Source: Nosema muscidifuracis (Eukaryota; Microsporidia; Nosematidae). Taken from it: 64,000 nt of DNA. Positions 49,113-57,844 of this stretch are shown here, piece by piece (the stretch's first letter is position 1; the number at the start of each line of letters is the position of its first letter). Both the position numbers and the translations under genes were made by a program. The notes below the pieces were generated by a model. The model ran no database searches. It was not told the DNA's origin and worked only from the letters and a program-made list of their open reading frames with translations. Location: NCBI GenBank assembly GCA_028335825.1, contig JAIOKI010000013.1:310001-374000 (forward strand). The letters run 5' to 3'.

Positions 49113-49450
49113 TTCAGTAATGAAAGAAAATGTGTTAATTTATTAACAGAAAGATTTTTATTTTTAGACCTAGGAGAGGTCGGGCATGATACTGTATGCT
49201 GTATTACTTTCGCTGGACTGAGTTGTGTTCCTAATTGGTGTATTGAGCCAGGCGATACGTTCCTACCTGTCTCTTGACAGGTTATAGCCTTCATGGCTAT
49301 GACTTTAAGTAGTCCTAAGGGAACGATATTTTCTCCTATAAGCGAGGCCGTAAAGGTATGCTGGCGTGTAAAGCGCACTATTGATGTTTGTTTTCTCAGT
49401 AGAGATTTTGGTGGCCGGGTGGTTTTTCTTCTATACTGATTTTATTTTTC
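49113..49450 (+). other. Structured 3' tail of the LINE
   Basis: This GC-richer tail is conserved with the other copy (plus-strand complement at 18,420-18,770). It contains adjacent perfect hairpins CCTGTC-TCTT-GACAGG (49,266-49,281) and ATAGCC-TTCAT-GGCTAT (49,284-49,300). It ends in a T-rich tract. In LINEs the 3' untranslated RNA is what the RT recognises, so these stems are candidate recognition structures (inference). Confidence 0.7.
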
Positions 49451-49761
49451 CAATAAATATTTTTATTTTTTTTTTATTTTATCGTCTTAAAATTTTTTTC
49501 TTTGTGAGGGGGTTATAAGCTACTATATTCAAAATCACATCACATTACGCTCTCAATTGATCGTTACATTAAATGTGAATCTTCAAGCGTTGCTTAATGA
49601 CTATTCCACCTGAAAGTCATGGTTCTAACCTACGCTGATGCTCGTTGCTTTTATAATGTTTGAGTATTTTGAATTATTGAAGATATTTTTTTATCTTTTT
49701 TAAACGTATAATAGAGATAATATTAATTCTTAACAGTTAAAATTTTTTTATATCCCTATTT
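49451..49761 (+). other. Spacer between LINE and OLA1, contains repeat copy 3
   Basis: It contains a T-rich run, a TTTGTGAGGGGGTTA block (49,502-49,516) like the sequence before the 31.7-kb fossil gag, and the repeat of about 85 bp at 49608-49690. The final 70 bp hold the OLA1 upstream region, with TATAATAGAGATAATATTAATT and a CCC box (49,754-49,756). Confidence 0.6.
49608..49690 (+). repeat. Unclassified dispersed repeat, copy 3
   Basis: It shares CTGAAAGTCATGGTTCTAAC, CTACGCTG, ATGCTCGTTGCTTTTATAAT and GTTTGAGTATTTTGAATTATT with the copies at 23785-23880 and 36780-36875, on the opposite strand. It ends about 70 bp before the OLA1 start codon, so it could influence that promoter (inference). 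Confidence 0.65.
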
Positions 49762-50868
49762 ATGGCTGCGCAATTCACTAGATCAACAAAATCAAATAAT
49801 TTAACTGTCGGTATAGTCGGATTACCAAACACAGGAAAAAGTACTTTATTCAATTTTCTTACACGTAACTCAGTACCAGCAGAAAATTATCCATTTTGTA
49901 CTATAGATCCTTCTTTCGGTAAAGTCGAGATTGATGATGTTAGATGCGATAATCTAGTTAAAATATGCAGACCAAAGAATATTGTAAAGGCTTGCTTGAA
50001 TGTTACCGATATAGCTGGACTTGTTAAGGGAGCTAGTGAGGGAGTAGGTCTTGGTAACTGTTTTTTAAACCATATAAGATGTGTTGATGCTATTTTCCAT
50101 GTTGTTCGTTGCTTTGAGAATCCTGAGATATTGCATGTAGAAGATACAGTTGATCCTCTTAGAGATGTTAAAGTAGTAAACGATGAGCTTCGTAAAAAAG
50201 ATCTTGAAACTTTGACTAAACACTATGAGAGAATGATAAAAGATAGCAGGGGTAAGCCATTGGATAAGAAATTAAAAGATAGATTATCACTTGTAGAAAG
50301 ATTGCTAAAAATTTTAGAATCATCGTGGGTTAATGAACATGATTATAGTGATGAAGAGGTATCTTATATAAGCACTCTCGATTTATTGACTACTAAGAAT
50401 GTTGTATATTTAGCTAATGTTAGTGAAGAAGAATATGAAAAAAAAAGAATTAACAAACATTTAAAAGCTCTACTTTCATTCACACGTAATGTTATTGTAT
50501 TCAGTGCTGTGTATGAACATACGAGCACAGCACGTACTCCATTTATCAATAAGCTTGTTAAGAAAGGTTATGAATTATTAGATCTTATTAATTTCTTTAC
50601 TGTTGGTAAAGATGAAGTAAGAAGTTGGACTATTAGACGTGGAATAACAGCTCCACAGGCTGGTGCAGTTATTCACAGCGATTTTATGAATTATTTTATT
50701 ATGGCTGAGGTTTGTTCATATGATGATATAATTGAGTTAGGTAGTGAAGCAGAAGTAAAAAAACAAGGAAAGTATCATCAAAGAGGTAAACAGTATATTG
50801 TCAATGATGGAGATATTATGTTATTTAAGCATAACCCACCAACATCAAAACTTAAAAAGAAGAAATAA
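49762..50868 (+). CDS. OLA1: Obg-like ATPase OLA1 / YchF family
   Basis: 368 residues, the family's usual length. The P-loop GIVGLPNTGKST lies at residues 17-28. A switch region with NYPFCTIDP and the DIAGLVKGA motif follow. NVSE replaces the NKxD base-specificity motif, which explains why YchF/OLA1 proteins prefer ATP. A C-terminal TGS domain covers about residues 275-358 (FFTVGKDEVRSWTIRRGITAPQ...). OLA1 is a cytosolic ribosome-associated P-loop ATPase linked to translation and stress control. A CCC box (49,754-49,756) sits six bases before the ATG. This is the first intact host gene after the rDNA/LINE block, and a dispersed repeat ends about 70 bp upstream. Confidence 0.97.
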   Translation: MAAQFTRSTKSNNLTVGIVGLPNTGKSTLFNFLTRNSVPAENYPFCTIDPSFGKVEIDDVRCDNLVKICRPKNIVKACLNVTDIAGLVKGASEGVGLGNCFLNHIRCVDAIFHVVRCFENPEILHVEDTVDPLRDVKVVNDELRKKDLETLTKHYERMIKDSRGKPLDKKLKDRLSLVERLLKILESSWVNEHDYSDEEVSYISTLDLLTTKNVVYLANVSEEEYEKKRINKHLKALLSFTRNVIVFSAVYEHTSTARTPFINKLVKKGYELLDLINFFTVGKDEVRSWTIRRGITAPQAGAVIHSDFMNYFIMAEVCSYDDIIELGSEAEVKKQGKYHQRGKQYIVNDGDIMLFKHNPPTSKLKKKK

Positions 50869-51466
50869 ATATAATTTATAAAAAAATTTATGTTATTTTA
50901 ATTTAACCCTCACAATTGTTTTTAATTAAAATAAATATTTTCAAATGATGATAATTTACTAATAAACTCGACCAGCCAAACATATTAAGTTTAAGGATGC
51001 TGTAAATAACTTTTTTTTATTTAAATTGTACTGAAAATCAAACTTCTGTTTATTTAATCAAATCACTATTTACAGTTTATTAAAATTATTACAAATCAAT
51101 TATAATTAGCAAAATTAATTATTCATAGTGAAGTACTAATCTAACTCTAAGTGATTTCATGAAAAGTAACCAATAATTTAATTTTTTATATCAGAAATAA
51201 TTTTTAGTTATAATACACTTAATTATATTCACAATAAATTATTTTTTATATCAGAAATCATTTTGAGTTATAATACACTTAATTTTATTCACAATAAATT
51301 ATTTCTTAGTTTTTTATATCGAATTCAAATATCTTAATCAATCTATAAATGTAGAACACCAATTTAGCTTACACCCTTAAACATGATTTCGTCCATAGAA
51401 AAAAAATAATTAATTTTATAAAAAACATTTCCGAGTAAATTTTTACAATTTTTTTATAACCCTAAA
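50869..51466. other. AT-rich intergenic region with a 60-bp tandem duplication
   Basis: Bases 51181-51240 and 51241-51300 are two copies of one 60-bp unit (ATTTTTTATATCAGAAATMA...) differing at a few positions, followed by a partial third start. A tiny upstream frame (MISSIEKK) lies at 51,383-51,409 before TAE2. No other gene is seen. Confidence 0.7.
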
Positions 51467-53413
51467 ATGAAACAAAGATTTACTTTTTTAGATATTCGTG
51501 CTATTGTCAACGAGCTCAAACCACGTCTAGTCAACAAGTTTATACAGAATTTTTATACAACTCAACAAAGGATAATATATATAAAATTCAGTTCTAAAGA
51601 TATTCTTCTAATAGAACCTGGTATACGTATTCATCTGACTTCACATGCTGATAGTGGAATCAGTCATTTTTGTAATATACTTCGTAAACGTGCCCGTCGT
51701 GATAAAGTAGCTGATATTTATCAGATAGGATTTGATAGAGTCATTGTATTTGAATTATCCAGACAGAAGATTGTTGTTGAATTTTTTAGTGGAGGAAATG
51801 TTTTTATATTAGATGAAACTGATAAAATAATTGAAGTATTTAGAGTAGTCAAAGAGTTAGATATAGTCAAAAACACACAATATGTATTTAATCCAGTAAT
51901 TTTTGATTTTAACTGGTCATCTTTCTGTAATATGGATTTATATGAATTTCTTCCATTTGAAAAGGAATTAGTAGACAATTTAATTAAAAAATTGAATACA
52001 GAATGTGGATGTGATATTATGGAATATAAAAATAAATTTGAAGTACCATCTTTTATAGAATGCTTTGATAAATGTATGAAAGAGTTTTTTGAATATATTT
52101 CTGATATTAAAGATTATGGATGTTTACAAATGAAAAAAGGAAAATATTTTAATATTGTGCCATATGAGATACAATCTGAAAATAAAAAAATATTTAAGTC
52201 ATTTAATGAAGCAGTAGAAGAATATTTTACAGATAGAAAGAAAATTAAAAAAGAACCAGTAGACAAAGCTCAGAAAGTCAAGAATAAACAATATGAACAT
52301 ATTAAAGAATTAGAAAATATGATTGAAGAAATGTATATGAAAGCTGATCTTATAATGAAGAATAATGAGTTAGTAGAAAATATTAGAAGTATACATAAAT
52401 CAGTAAAGAAGAATAAAATTAAATGGGATGATTTTAATAAATTTAAAGAAGATGAAAATAAAAAAGGAAATAAAGCTTCTTTAAGTATTATACAGTCAGA
52501 TTTTAAAAATAATACTTGTATAATAAGTTTAAGTGATAAAGATACAACAAGTTATATAGATATAGATTTTGATAAGTCAGTACATTTGAATATTCAGAAT
52601 TATTATGAAAGAAGAAAGAAATTAGTAGAAAAGATAGAAAAGACTAAACATGCTATAGATAATGTAAAAATTAAAGTATATAAAAAAGAAGAGAAGGTTA
52701 AAATTCAAAGACCAGTTTTTTGGTTTGAGAAATTTAATTTCTGTTTTACCACAGATAAGAAATTAATAATTGGAGGTAAGAATTCACAACAGAATGAAAT
52801 TTTAGTAAAGAAACATCTTAAACCTTCTCAATTATATTTTCATACTGAATCATCTGGAGGATCTAGTGTCATTTCAGATGATGATGTTTGTATAGAAGAA
52901 GCTGCTTTAGTAGCATTATGTAATTCTGCTTGTTGGGATTGTAATGTAGTATCACCAGTATTTTATGTAAAAGGAGATCAAGTAAGTAAATCTGCACCAA
53001 CTGGTCAATATTTAAACAAAGGATCTTTTATTATAAGAGGTAATAAGACTTATGTTAATGTTTATAAATTAGAATATGGATTAGGACTCTTATTTAAGAC
53101 TATTGATGATATTCAAGAAGGAGATTATTTTATTAAACATGAAGATTCTATATTTGTAACTGATCCTAAAGATTATGAAATAGAATATGCTATGGCAGTA
53201 TCAGCACCTTATAAAATACTTAAAGATTTATATAAGTTCCGAGTAAGAATATTACCTGGTAAAGATAAAAAAGGAAAAGTTGTTCAAAATATTTTAAGTA
53301 CATTTATTAAAGATACTGATGAAAGGATTATTAAAATTATCAAGAGGATGTCTGTAGAAGAATTTATTAATGTTTTACCTACTAATATTAAAATAGGTAA
53401 AGATACGAAATAA
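51467..53413 (+). CDS. TAE2: Rqc2/Tae2 (NEMF, NFACT family) ribosome quality-control factor
   Basis: 648 residues; yeast Rqc2 is longer (about 1,040). The N-terminal NFACT-N domain begins MKQRFTFLDIRAIVNELK and continues through IRKR-type repeats. Residues D9 and D90-R91 (GFDRVIVFEL) match the Asp/Asp-Arg set needed for CAT-tailing in yeast. A charged helical middle (about 255-410) fits the coiled-coil arms. NFACT-R follows at about 420-515 (WFEKFNFCFTTDKKLIIGGKN, QLYFHTESSGGSS). A short C-terminal domain at about 575-630 carries APYKILKDLYKFRVRILPGKDKKGK. The protein binds stalled 60S subunits carrying peptidyl-tRNA and helps recruit the Ltn1 ligase. The CCC box is at 51,460-51,462. The gene converges on its downstream neighbour with only 17 bp between the stops. 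Confidence 0.95.
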   Translation: MKQRFTFLDIRAIVNELKPRLVNKFIQNFYTTQQRIIYIKFSSKDILLIEPGIRIHLTSHADSGISHFCNILRKRARRDKVADIYQIGFDRVIVFELSRQKIVVEFFSGGNVFILDETDKIIEVFRVVKELDIVKNTQYVFNPVIFDFNWSSFCNMDLYEFLPFEKELVDNLIKKLNTECGCDIMEYKNKFEVPSFIECFDKCMKEFFEYISDIKDYGCLQMKKGKYFNIVPYEIQSENKKIFKSFNEAVEEYFTDRKKIKKEPVDKAQKVKNKQYEHIKELENMIEEMYMKADLIMKNNELVENIRSIHKSVKKNKIKWDDFNKFKEDENKKGNKASLSIIQSDFKNNTCIISLSDKDTTSYIDIDFDKSVHLNIQNYYERRKKLVEKIEKTKHAIDNVKIKVYKKEEKVKIQRPVFWFEKFNFCFTTDKKLIIGGKNSQQNEILVKKHLKPSQLYFHTESSGGSSVISDDDVCIEEAALVALCNSACWDCNVVSPVFYVKGDQVSKSAPTGQYLNKGSFIIRGNKTYVNVYKLEYGLGLLFKTIDDIQEGDYFIKHEDSIFVTDPKDYEIEYAMAVSAPYKILKDLYKFRVRILPGKDKKGKVVQNILSTFIKDTDERIIKIIKRMSVEEFINVLPTNIKIGKDTK

Positions 53414-53430
53414 CACAAAATATATTTTTC

Positions 53431-54012
53431 TTATTTTGATTTTTTAAATAAGCTTAAGATTTGTTCATTAGTGCGCTTTACTTTGTAATTAGTTTTGTTT
53501 TCTTCTTTTATAATTTGTATGCAATTATCTTCATCTATATTTTTTTCTTTAAATATTTTATTTCTTTTAGGTAATTCGTTTTCATTATTAATTATGTTTT
53601 TGATTATGTTGTTGATTATGTTGTTATTAGTTATGTTTTTGTTGTTATTATCATCTTTATCATCATTGTAATTATCAATGCTATTATCATCATTTTTGTC
53701 ATTGCTTTCATCTTTTTTATCATCAACATTTTTGTCATAATTATTATCATCATTTTTATCATTGTTCTTTTCTAATGATATATTCTTACTTATTAAAAAT
53801 TCTTTAAGATGTTCTTCTCTTTCATTTAAATCTTCTATATAAATAAGATATTTGAAGGTGTCAATTTCATTATCCAGTTTAGTTATCTTAGTACAAACAA
53901 GTTTTTTTTCACTATCGTATACACTCAATTTATTATCAGTGTATTTATAGAATCCTTCTAACCAAGTTTTTAGTTTCTTTTTCTTATCTTTTGTGTATAT
54001 ACATGGATACAT
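53431..54012 (-). CDS. DUF2439 (ZGRF1/Mte1-type) domain protein
   Basis: 193 residues. The first about 65 (CIYTKDKKKKLKTWLEGFYKY, then NKLSVYDSEKKLVCTKITKL, and YLIYIEDL) match the DUF2439 pattern YTxxKxKKxKxWxDGxL...LYDxxxxxL...LVxIE, found at the N-terminus of human ZGRF1, fission yeast Dbl2 and yeast Mte1. Those proteins act at D-loops and forks with the Mph1/FANCM-type helicase. The middle (about 90-145) is a low-complexity Asn/Asp/Lys tract, and the tail is basic (TNYKVKRTNEQILSLFKKSK). A GGGG on the plus strand at 54,019-54,022 is the CCCC start box. Family assignment is by motif; the function in this organism is inferred. Confidence 0.75.
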   Translation of the reverse strand: MYPCIYTKDKKKKLKTWLEGFYKYTDNKLSVYDSEKKLVCTKITKLDNEIDTFKYLIYIEDLNEREEHLKEFLISKNISLEKNNDKNDDNNYDKNVDDKKDESNDKNDDNSIDNYNDDKDDNNNKNITNNNIINNIIKNIINNENELPKRNKIFKEKNIDEDNCIQIIKEENKTNYKVKRTNEQILSLFKKSK

Positions 54013-54794
54013 TTTATTGGGGAAAATTTTATGTGCATAATTTTTATATTCAATATTTATAGTGAATTTTTATTTATAATATTTATAGTAAATTTTTTAT
54101 GTTAATATTTATATTTTTACAGTATATTTTTTTATGTATATGAATTTTTATATTTTATAATATTTATATTCAATTTTTATATAGGATGATATATTTTCTA
54201 TATATATAAAGACAAGTACTGTAAATACTTAAAATATACTGATAAATCATAAGAAGATATTTTAAAATTAAGAATGAATTATTATTTTGATTGGTATTTC
54301 TTTATGTATCAACAATGATGATATAATAAGATGTACTGATGATTATAAAAAGTGGAATATTATTTTGATTAGTAATAATTTATATAAGATAAGTACTAAG
54401 ACTAGAATTCTTAGTATAGGGAAATATTGTTAAATTGAGGAAGTTTAGCAAGAAGAAAGATCAGTTATTTAATTTAAAAAATAAATATTAAAGATGAGAA
54501 AAGAAGTGTATGGGATTTAAAAAATAAATATTAAAGATGAGAAGATAATTCAATACATAAATATTAATTTTAAGAATAGTAGAGAAGTGTATGAGATTTA
54601 AAAAATAAATATTAAAGATAAGAAGGTTATTCAATACATAAATATTAAAGATAAGAAAAGAAGTGTATGAGATTTAAAAAATAAATATTAAAGATAAGAA
54701 GGTTATTCAATACATAAATATTAAAAATAGTAGAGAAGTGTATGAGATTTAAAAAAATACATAATAAAATATTTAATTAAGGAATTTTATTAAA
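54013..54794. other. Intergenic region with repeated 70-80-bp units
   Basis: From about 54,477 to 54,755 the unit GATTTAAAAAATAAATATTAAAGATRAGAAG...ATTCAATACATAAATATTAA...AGAAGTGTATGA occurs three to four times with small length changes. The rest is plain AT-rich sequence. No gene is seen. Confidence 0.7.
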
Positions 54795-54974
54795 CTACTC
54801 ATTTTTCCTTGACCTTCTAGACTTCTTAGATCTATTACACACCCTACTAGCTTTTTCTAACAAAGGTCCTAGAAATTCACCTATACCACTTAAATCAAGC
54901 TCAATGAAAGTTTCTGATGTTTCTAAATTTCCAATGACAGGTTCAACTTTTTTATTACCTTTAGAATTTTCCAT
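54795..54974 (-). CDS. Small protein, 59 residues, unknown function
   Basis: The minus-strand frame from ATG (54,972-54,974) to TAG (54,795-54,797) encodes a protein starting MENSKGNKKVEPVIGNLETS. It has a hydrophobic/acidic centre (FIELDLSGIGEFLGPLLEKA) and a basic end (NRSKKSRRSRKNE). The start is directly preceded by CCC (CTACCCATGG), the same box found at the other host genes here. The codon pattern resembles the neighbouring genes, and no longer frame competes. I do not recognise the family. The short helix-forming centre and basic tail would suit a small subunit of a nuclear or ribonucleoprotein complex, but that is a guess. Confidence 0.7.
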   Translation of the reverse strand: MENSKGNKKVEPVIGNLETSETFIELDLSGIGEFLGPLLEKASRVCNRSKKSRRSRKNE

Positions 54975-55812
54975 GGGTAGATTAAATTTCTTATTTTTAT
55001 ACTAAATATATTAAAAATTACTTTCTACTAGTAAATTATCATTATTTATATAATAATTTATTCAATTTTGAATTATATTTTAAGTTTAAATTTTATTAAT
55101 TAAGTTAATTTTAAAATTTAATTTATATTTTTTTGATTAATTAACATATTTCTATAAAATATGAATTATAATGTCTTTTATTTAATATGAATGAATAATA
55201 ATGTCTTTTATTAAATATAAATAGAAGAATGATATTTTCTATTATTAAATATAAATGAATAATAGTAATGTCTTTTATAAAATATATAATAATAATGTCT
55301 TTTATTAAATATAAATAGAAGAATGATAAAATAATTAAATAAATAGATATTTTTAATGATTAATTATTTTATAAAATATGAAGAAAATAATAATAATTTA
55401 ATTAATCAAATTTTTAAAACTTAAGTCTCTTATACATTATTAATAAATATATTCTCTTATAAAATAATAAAACATTATTCATATAAATTATTAAAGTTTC
55501 TTTTTAACATATTTGAATAATTTAAACTGTGTTTGACTAATTAATATTTAAATGAGTCATTTTAGACATTTTAATCAAAAAATTGTAAATAATATATTTT
55601 AATAAATAAGAGAATAATTTCATAATTTATTAGATTAGAATTATAAAAATACTTTAGTATAAAATTATAGACAAGTTAAGAAATACTGAATTATTTCACA
55701 AATTTTATATAATTATTACTTATAATAAAAATATTCATATTGATAAAATTATTTAATTTTTATGTTAAGAATTATTTAGTAATTTTAGTAAAGAATGAGT
55801 CATTTCTTAATA

Positions 55813-55958
55813 TTTTTATAAATCACTAACTGAAGTTTTCTAATTTAAAACAATAATGTATTTTTATAAATCACTAACTGAAGTTTTTCTGATTTAAAAC
55901 AATAATGTATTTTTATAAATCACTAACTGAAGTTTTTCTAATTTAAAACAATAATGTA
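55813..55958. repeat. Tandem repeat, three 48-49-bp units
   Basis: The unit TTTTTATAAATCACTAACTG...TTTAAAACAATAATGTA occurs at 55813-55860, 55861-55909 and 55910-55958, nearly identical. Confidence 0.9.
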
Positions 55959-56226
55959 TTTTTATATTAAGATTAAAATTGTTGTGTAATGACTTCAACC
56001 ATTAATTATTTACACTCTTTTCTAATTTGACACTAAACAAAAATAAATGTCAAATTTCAAACTTTTTTAATTAAAAATAATTATTTTTTATTTTTAGAAC
56101 TTTTCATTCATCTCTAAATTTTTTTATATTCTCTACAAAATAACTTAAAATTTCAAAGTAGAGAAATATTTTTATTTTTAAAAAAGGAGAGCATTAGCTT
56201 TCAATAAAATATTAATAAAAAATTGT

Positions 56227-56340
56227 TACTCCACTCAGGTGTCCATCAATTATTAAATCAAATGAATGTTTTACAGTGGAGTATTATTATTTGAGTACTA
56301 AAGAACTTGTTATAAAAACTGATTCCTTCTTCTACTCATG
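56227..56340. ncRNA. Candidate structured RNA or remnant start (speculative)
   Basis: A perfect 9-bp inverted repeat TACTCCACT/AGTGGAGTA (56227-56235 and 56275-56283) lies in a small GC-richer island within AT-rich sequence. On the minus strand, a CCCCC box directly abuts an ATG at about 56,338-56,340, but the frame closes after nine codons. This could be a short non-coding RNA gene, or the surviving start of a lost gene. Confidence 0.25.
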
Positions 56341-56397
56341 GGGGTTAAAAAAATTTAAAATTTATATAAAAAATAAATTGAATGTTTAACAATTATA

Positions 56398-56590
56398 TGA
56401 ATAATTCTGTTAGAAGAATCTTTAAACAATTGTCATAAAAAAGTCATGAAACTTATTTTTTATATTAAATAAATAATTCTGTTAGAAGAATCTATAAAAA
56501 AATATCATAAAAAAATCATGATAACTTATTTTTTATATTAAATAATTCTGTTAGAAGAATCTATAAAAAAATCATTAATAGAAGAATCTT
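56398..56590. repeat. Tandem repeat, about three 70-bp units
   Basis: Each unit begins AATAATTCTGTTAGAAGAATCT and continues with a CATAAAAAA...TTATTTTTTATATTAAAT stretch. The third unit is shortened. It lies just downstream of the permease stop codon. Confidence 0.8.
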
Positions 56591-56675
56591 TGAATAATTA
56601 TTCATTTCACTTTCTTCTATTCTATAATAAAAAAATTAATTAATATTTCAACAAATCTTTTCTAAATTTATTAAA

Positions 56676-57836
56676 TTATGTTAAGTTGTTAAGGAATAGT
56701 ATAAGTAATCCTATTCCTAAAACTGATCCAAGTATTGGTATTATAATATGATTTTTATATGGTCTATCTACATTATCTCTATATCTTAATATAAGTAAAC
56801 CTATACAACAGAGTGTATAAAAGAATACTTGACAATATTGTGTAATTAAAAGAGCAATCTTCTTTTTATAATCAAGTATAGAATATACTATACTCATAAA
56901 TATATACCAAAACATATAATAATTTTTCTTATCTTCTTTCTGATACTGAGTACAACCTACCATACATCCAAGTAGAGATCCATACAATGGAAGAATATTT
57001 ATAACAACTCTATTAGTACAAACACCAAGCTTACTAAAATATACTGTAGTAAAATTTTCTTCTTTCTGAATAATATCATAAGGAAGTACAAGTAAAAAAC
57101 TTATATTAATAAACAAAACAAAACATAATGAAATGAGTATAGAAGATACTATAGAATATCTTAAAGTGAACCATGGCTTGTAAATCTTCTGACGCATATT
57201 ACTTGCCCGACTCCATCCATCGAACCCCCACATAGCATATAACATAGAAGAAGCAATACCTTTGTATCCGATACTCCCTCTTGTATCATATAATGCGCAT
57301 TTCTCTAAATAAGTTGTATCTTTATTAATATATACTATTATAGCATACATAGAACTTAGAAAGAAAATAACTACTATACCATTATTTATAAGAAATAAAA
57401 TTCTGTTAATTAAAAACAGTTTTCCACTAACATACAAAATAATAAGAATTAGAAGACATATTCCCATATTTACAATAAAAGATGATGAATAGTCTATTAC
57501 TAGATCGTGTATTACATTTACAAATATACCTGTATAAGCTGGTAGAATAATAAATACGGAAGATGTTACAAACAAAATTCCTATGTGTTTATTGTAAGCT
57601 TTCGTCAAAAAAAGTTGTTCATTTCCTGATGGATAAGTAGCACCAAGTTCACCATAACATAGACCAAAAATACAGCATATAATAGCACTAGCTGTCCATA
57701 TACACAGCGAAGGAATCGATCCGTACATGTTTAATAGAACACTCTTTGAGCTAAGAAGGGTACTAACACTAAGAATGTTCGTTAATAAAAAAGATGTGAG
57801 GTCGTACATCTTCACACTTCTATTTCTATATATCAT
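56676..57836 (-). CDS. Amino-acid permease (APC superfamily, LAT-like)
   Basis: 386 residues from the ATG at 57,834-57,836 (MIYRNRSVKMYDLTSFLL). About 11-12 hydrophobic segments are visible, making it an integral membrane transporter. The TM1-TM3 region carries IPSLCIWTASAIICCIFGLCYGELGATYPSGNEQ, like the CYAELGTxxPxSGG signature of LAT/SLC7 transporters, and MLYAMWGFDGWSRAS matches the family's WAFxGWxxxN-type TM6 region. Microsporidia lack most amino-acid biosynthesis and import host amino acids, so uptake is the likely role. Family members are usually 450-500 residues; this is a reduced form. The CCCC box on the minus strand is at 57,841-57,844. Confidence 0.85.
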   Translation of the reverse strand: MIYRNRSVKMYDLTSFLLTNILSVSTLLSSKSVLLNMYGSIPSLCIWTASAIICCIFGLCYGELGATYPSGNEQLFLTKAYNKHIGILFVTSSVFIILPAYTGIFVNVIHDLVIDYSSSFIVNMGICLLILIILYVSGKLFLINRILFLINNGIVVIFFLSSMYAIIVYINKDTTYLEKCALYDTRGSIGYKGIASSMLYAMWGFDGWSRASNMRQKIYKPWFTLRYSIVSSILISLCFVLFINISFLLVLPYDIIQKEENFTTVYFSKLGVCTNRVVINILPLYGSLLGCMVGCTQYQKEDKKNYYMFWYIFMSIVYSILDYKKKIALLITQYCQVFFYTLCCIGLLILRYRDNVDRPYKNHIIIPILGSVLGIGLLILFLNNLT

Positions 57837-57840
57837 CAAA

Positions 57841-57844
57841 GGGG
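57841..57844 (-). promoter_or_regulatory. CCCC start box of the permease gene
   Basis: The minus-strand sequence AACCCCTTTGATG places the box four bases before the ATG at 57,836. This favours that ATG over any upstream non-ATG start. Confidence 0.7.

Larger units (their letters stand above)
43722..49450 (+). mobile_element. Nearly full-length APE-type LINE next to rDNA
   Basis: The element holds ORF1 (43,722-45,422), ORF2 with an apurinic-type endonuclease and RT (45,415-49,112), and a 3' tail of about 340 bp with two strong hairpins that ends near ...ACTGATTTTATTTTT (49,450). Its second half is nearly identical to the truncated copy at 18.4-23.8 kb, so the family was recently active. Base composition is clearly less AT-rich than the neighbouring old relics. 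ORF2 has one frame change in RT, so this copy is not intact. The 5' end is abrupt at the ORF1 ATG, with no untranslated leader visible. Confidence 0.93.
54975..56675. other. Long AT-rich intergenic region with several tandem repeats
   Basis: It contains imperfect ATGTCTTTTATTAAATATAAAT repeats (55,165-55,335), three 48-49-bp units (55813-55958), an inverted repeat at 56227-56283, and three units of about 70 bp sharing AATAATTCTGTTAGAAGAATCT (about 56,398-56,590). No open frame of note is present. Confidence 0.7.

Noticed and set aside
51383-51409. Eight-codon upstream frame before TAE2, preceded by CACCC
   Set aside because: It is too short to judge. Such frames are expected by chance; noted in the intergenic entry only.
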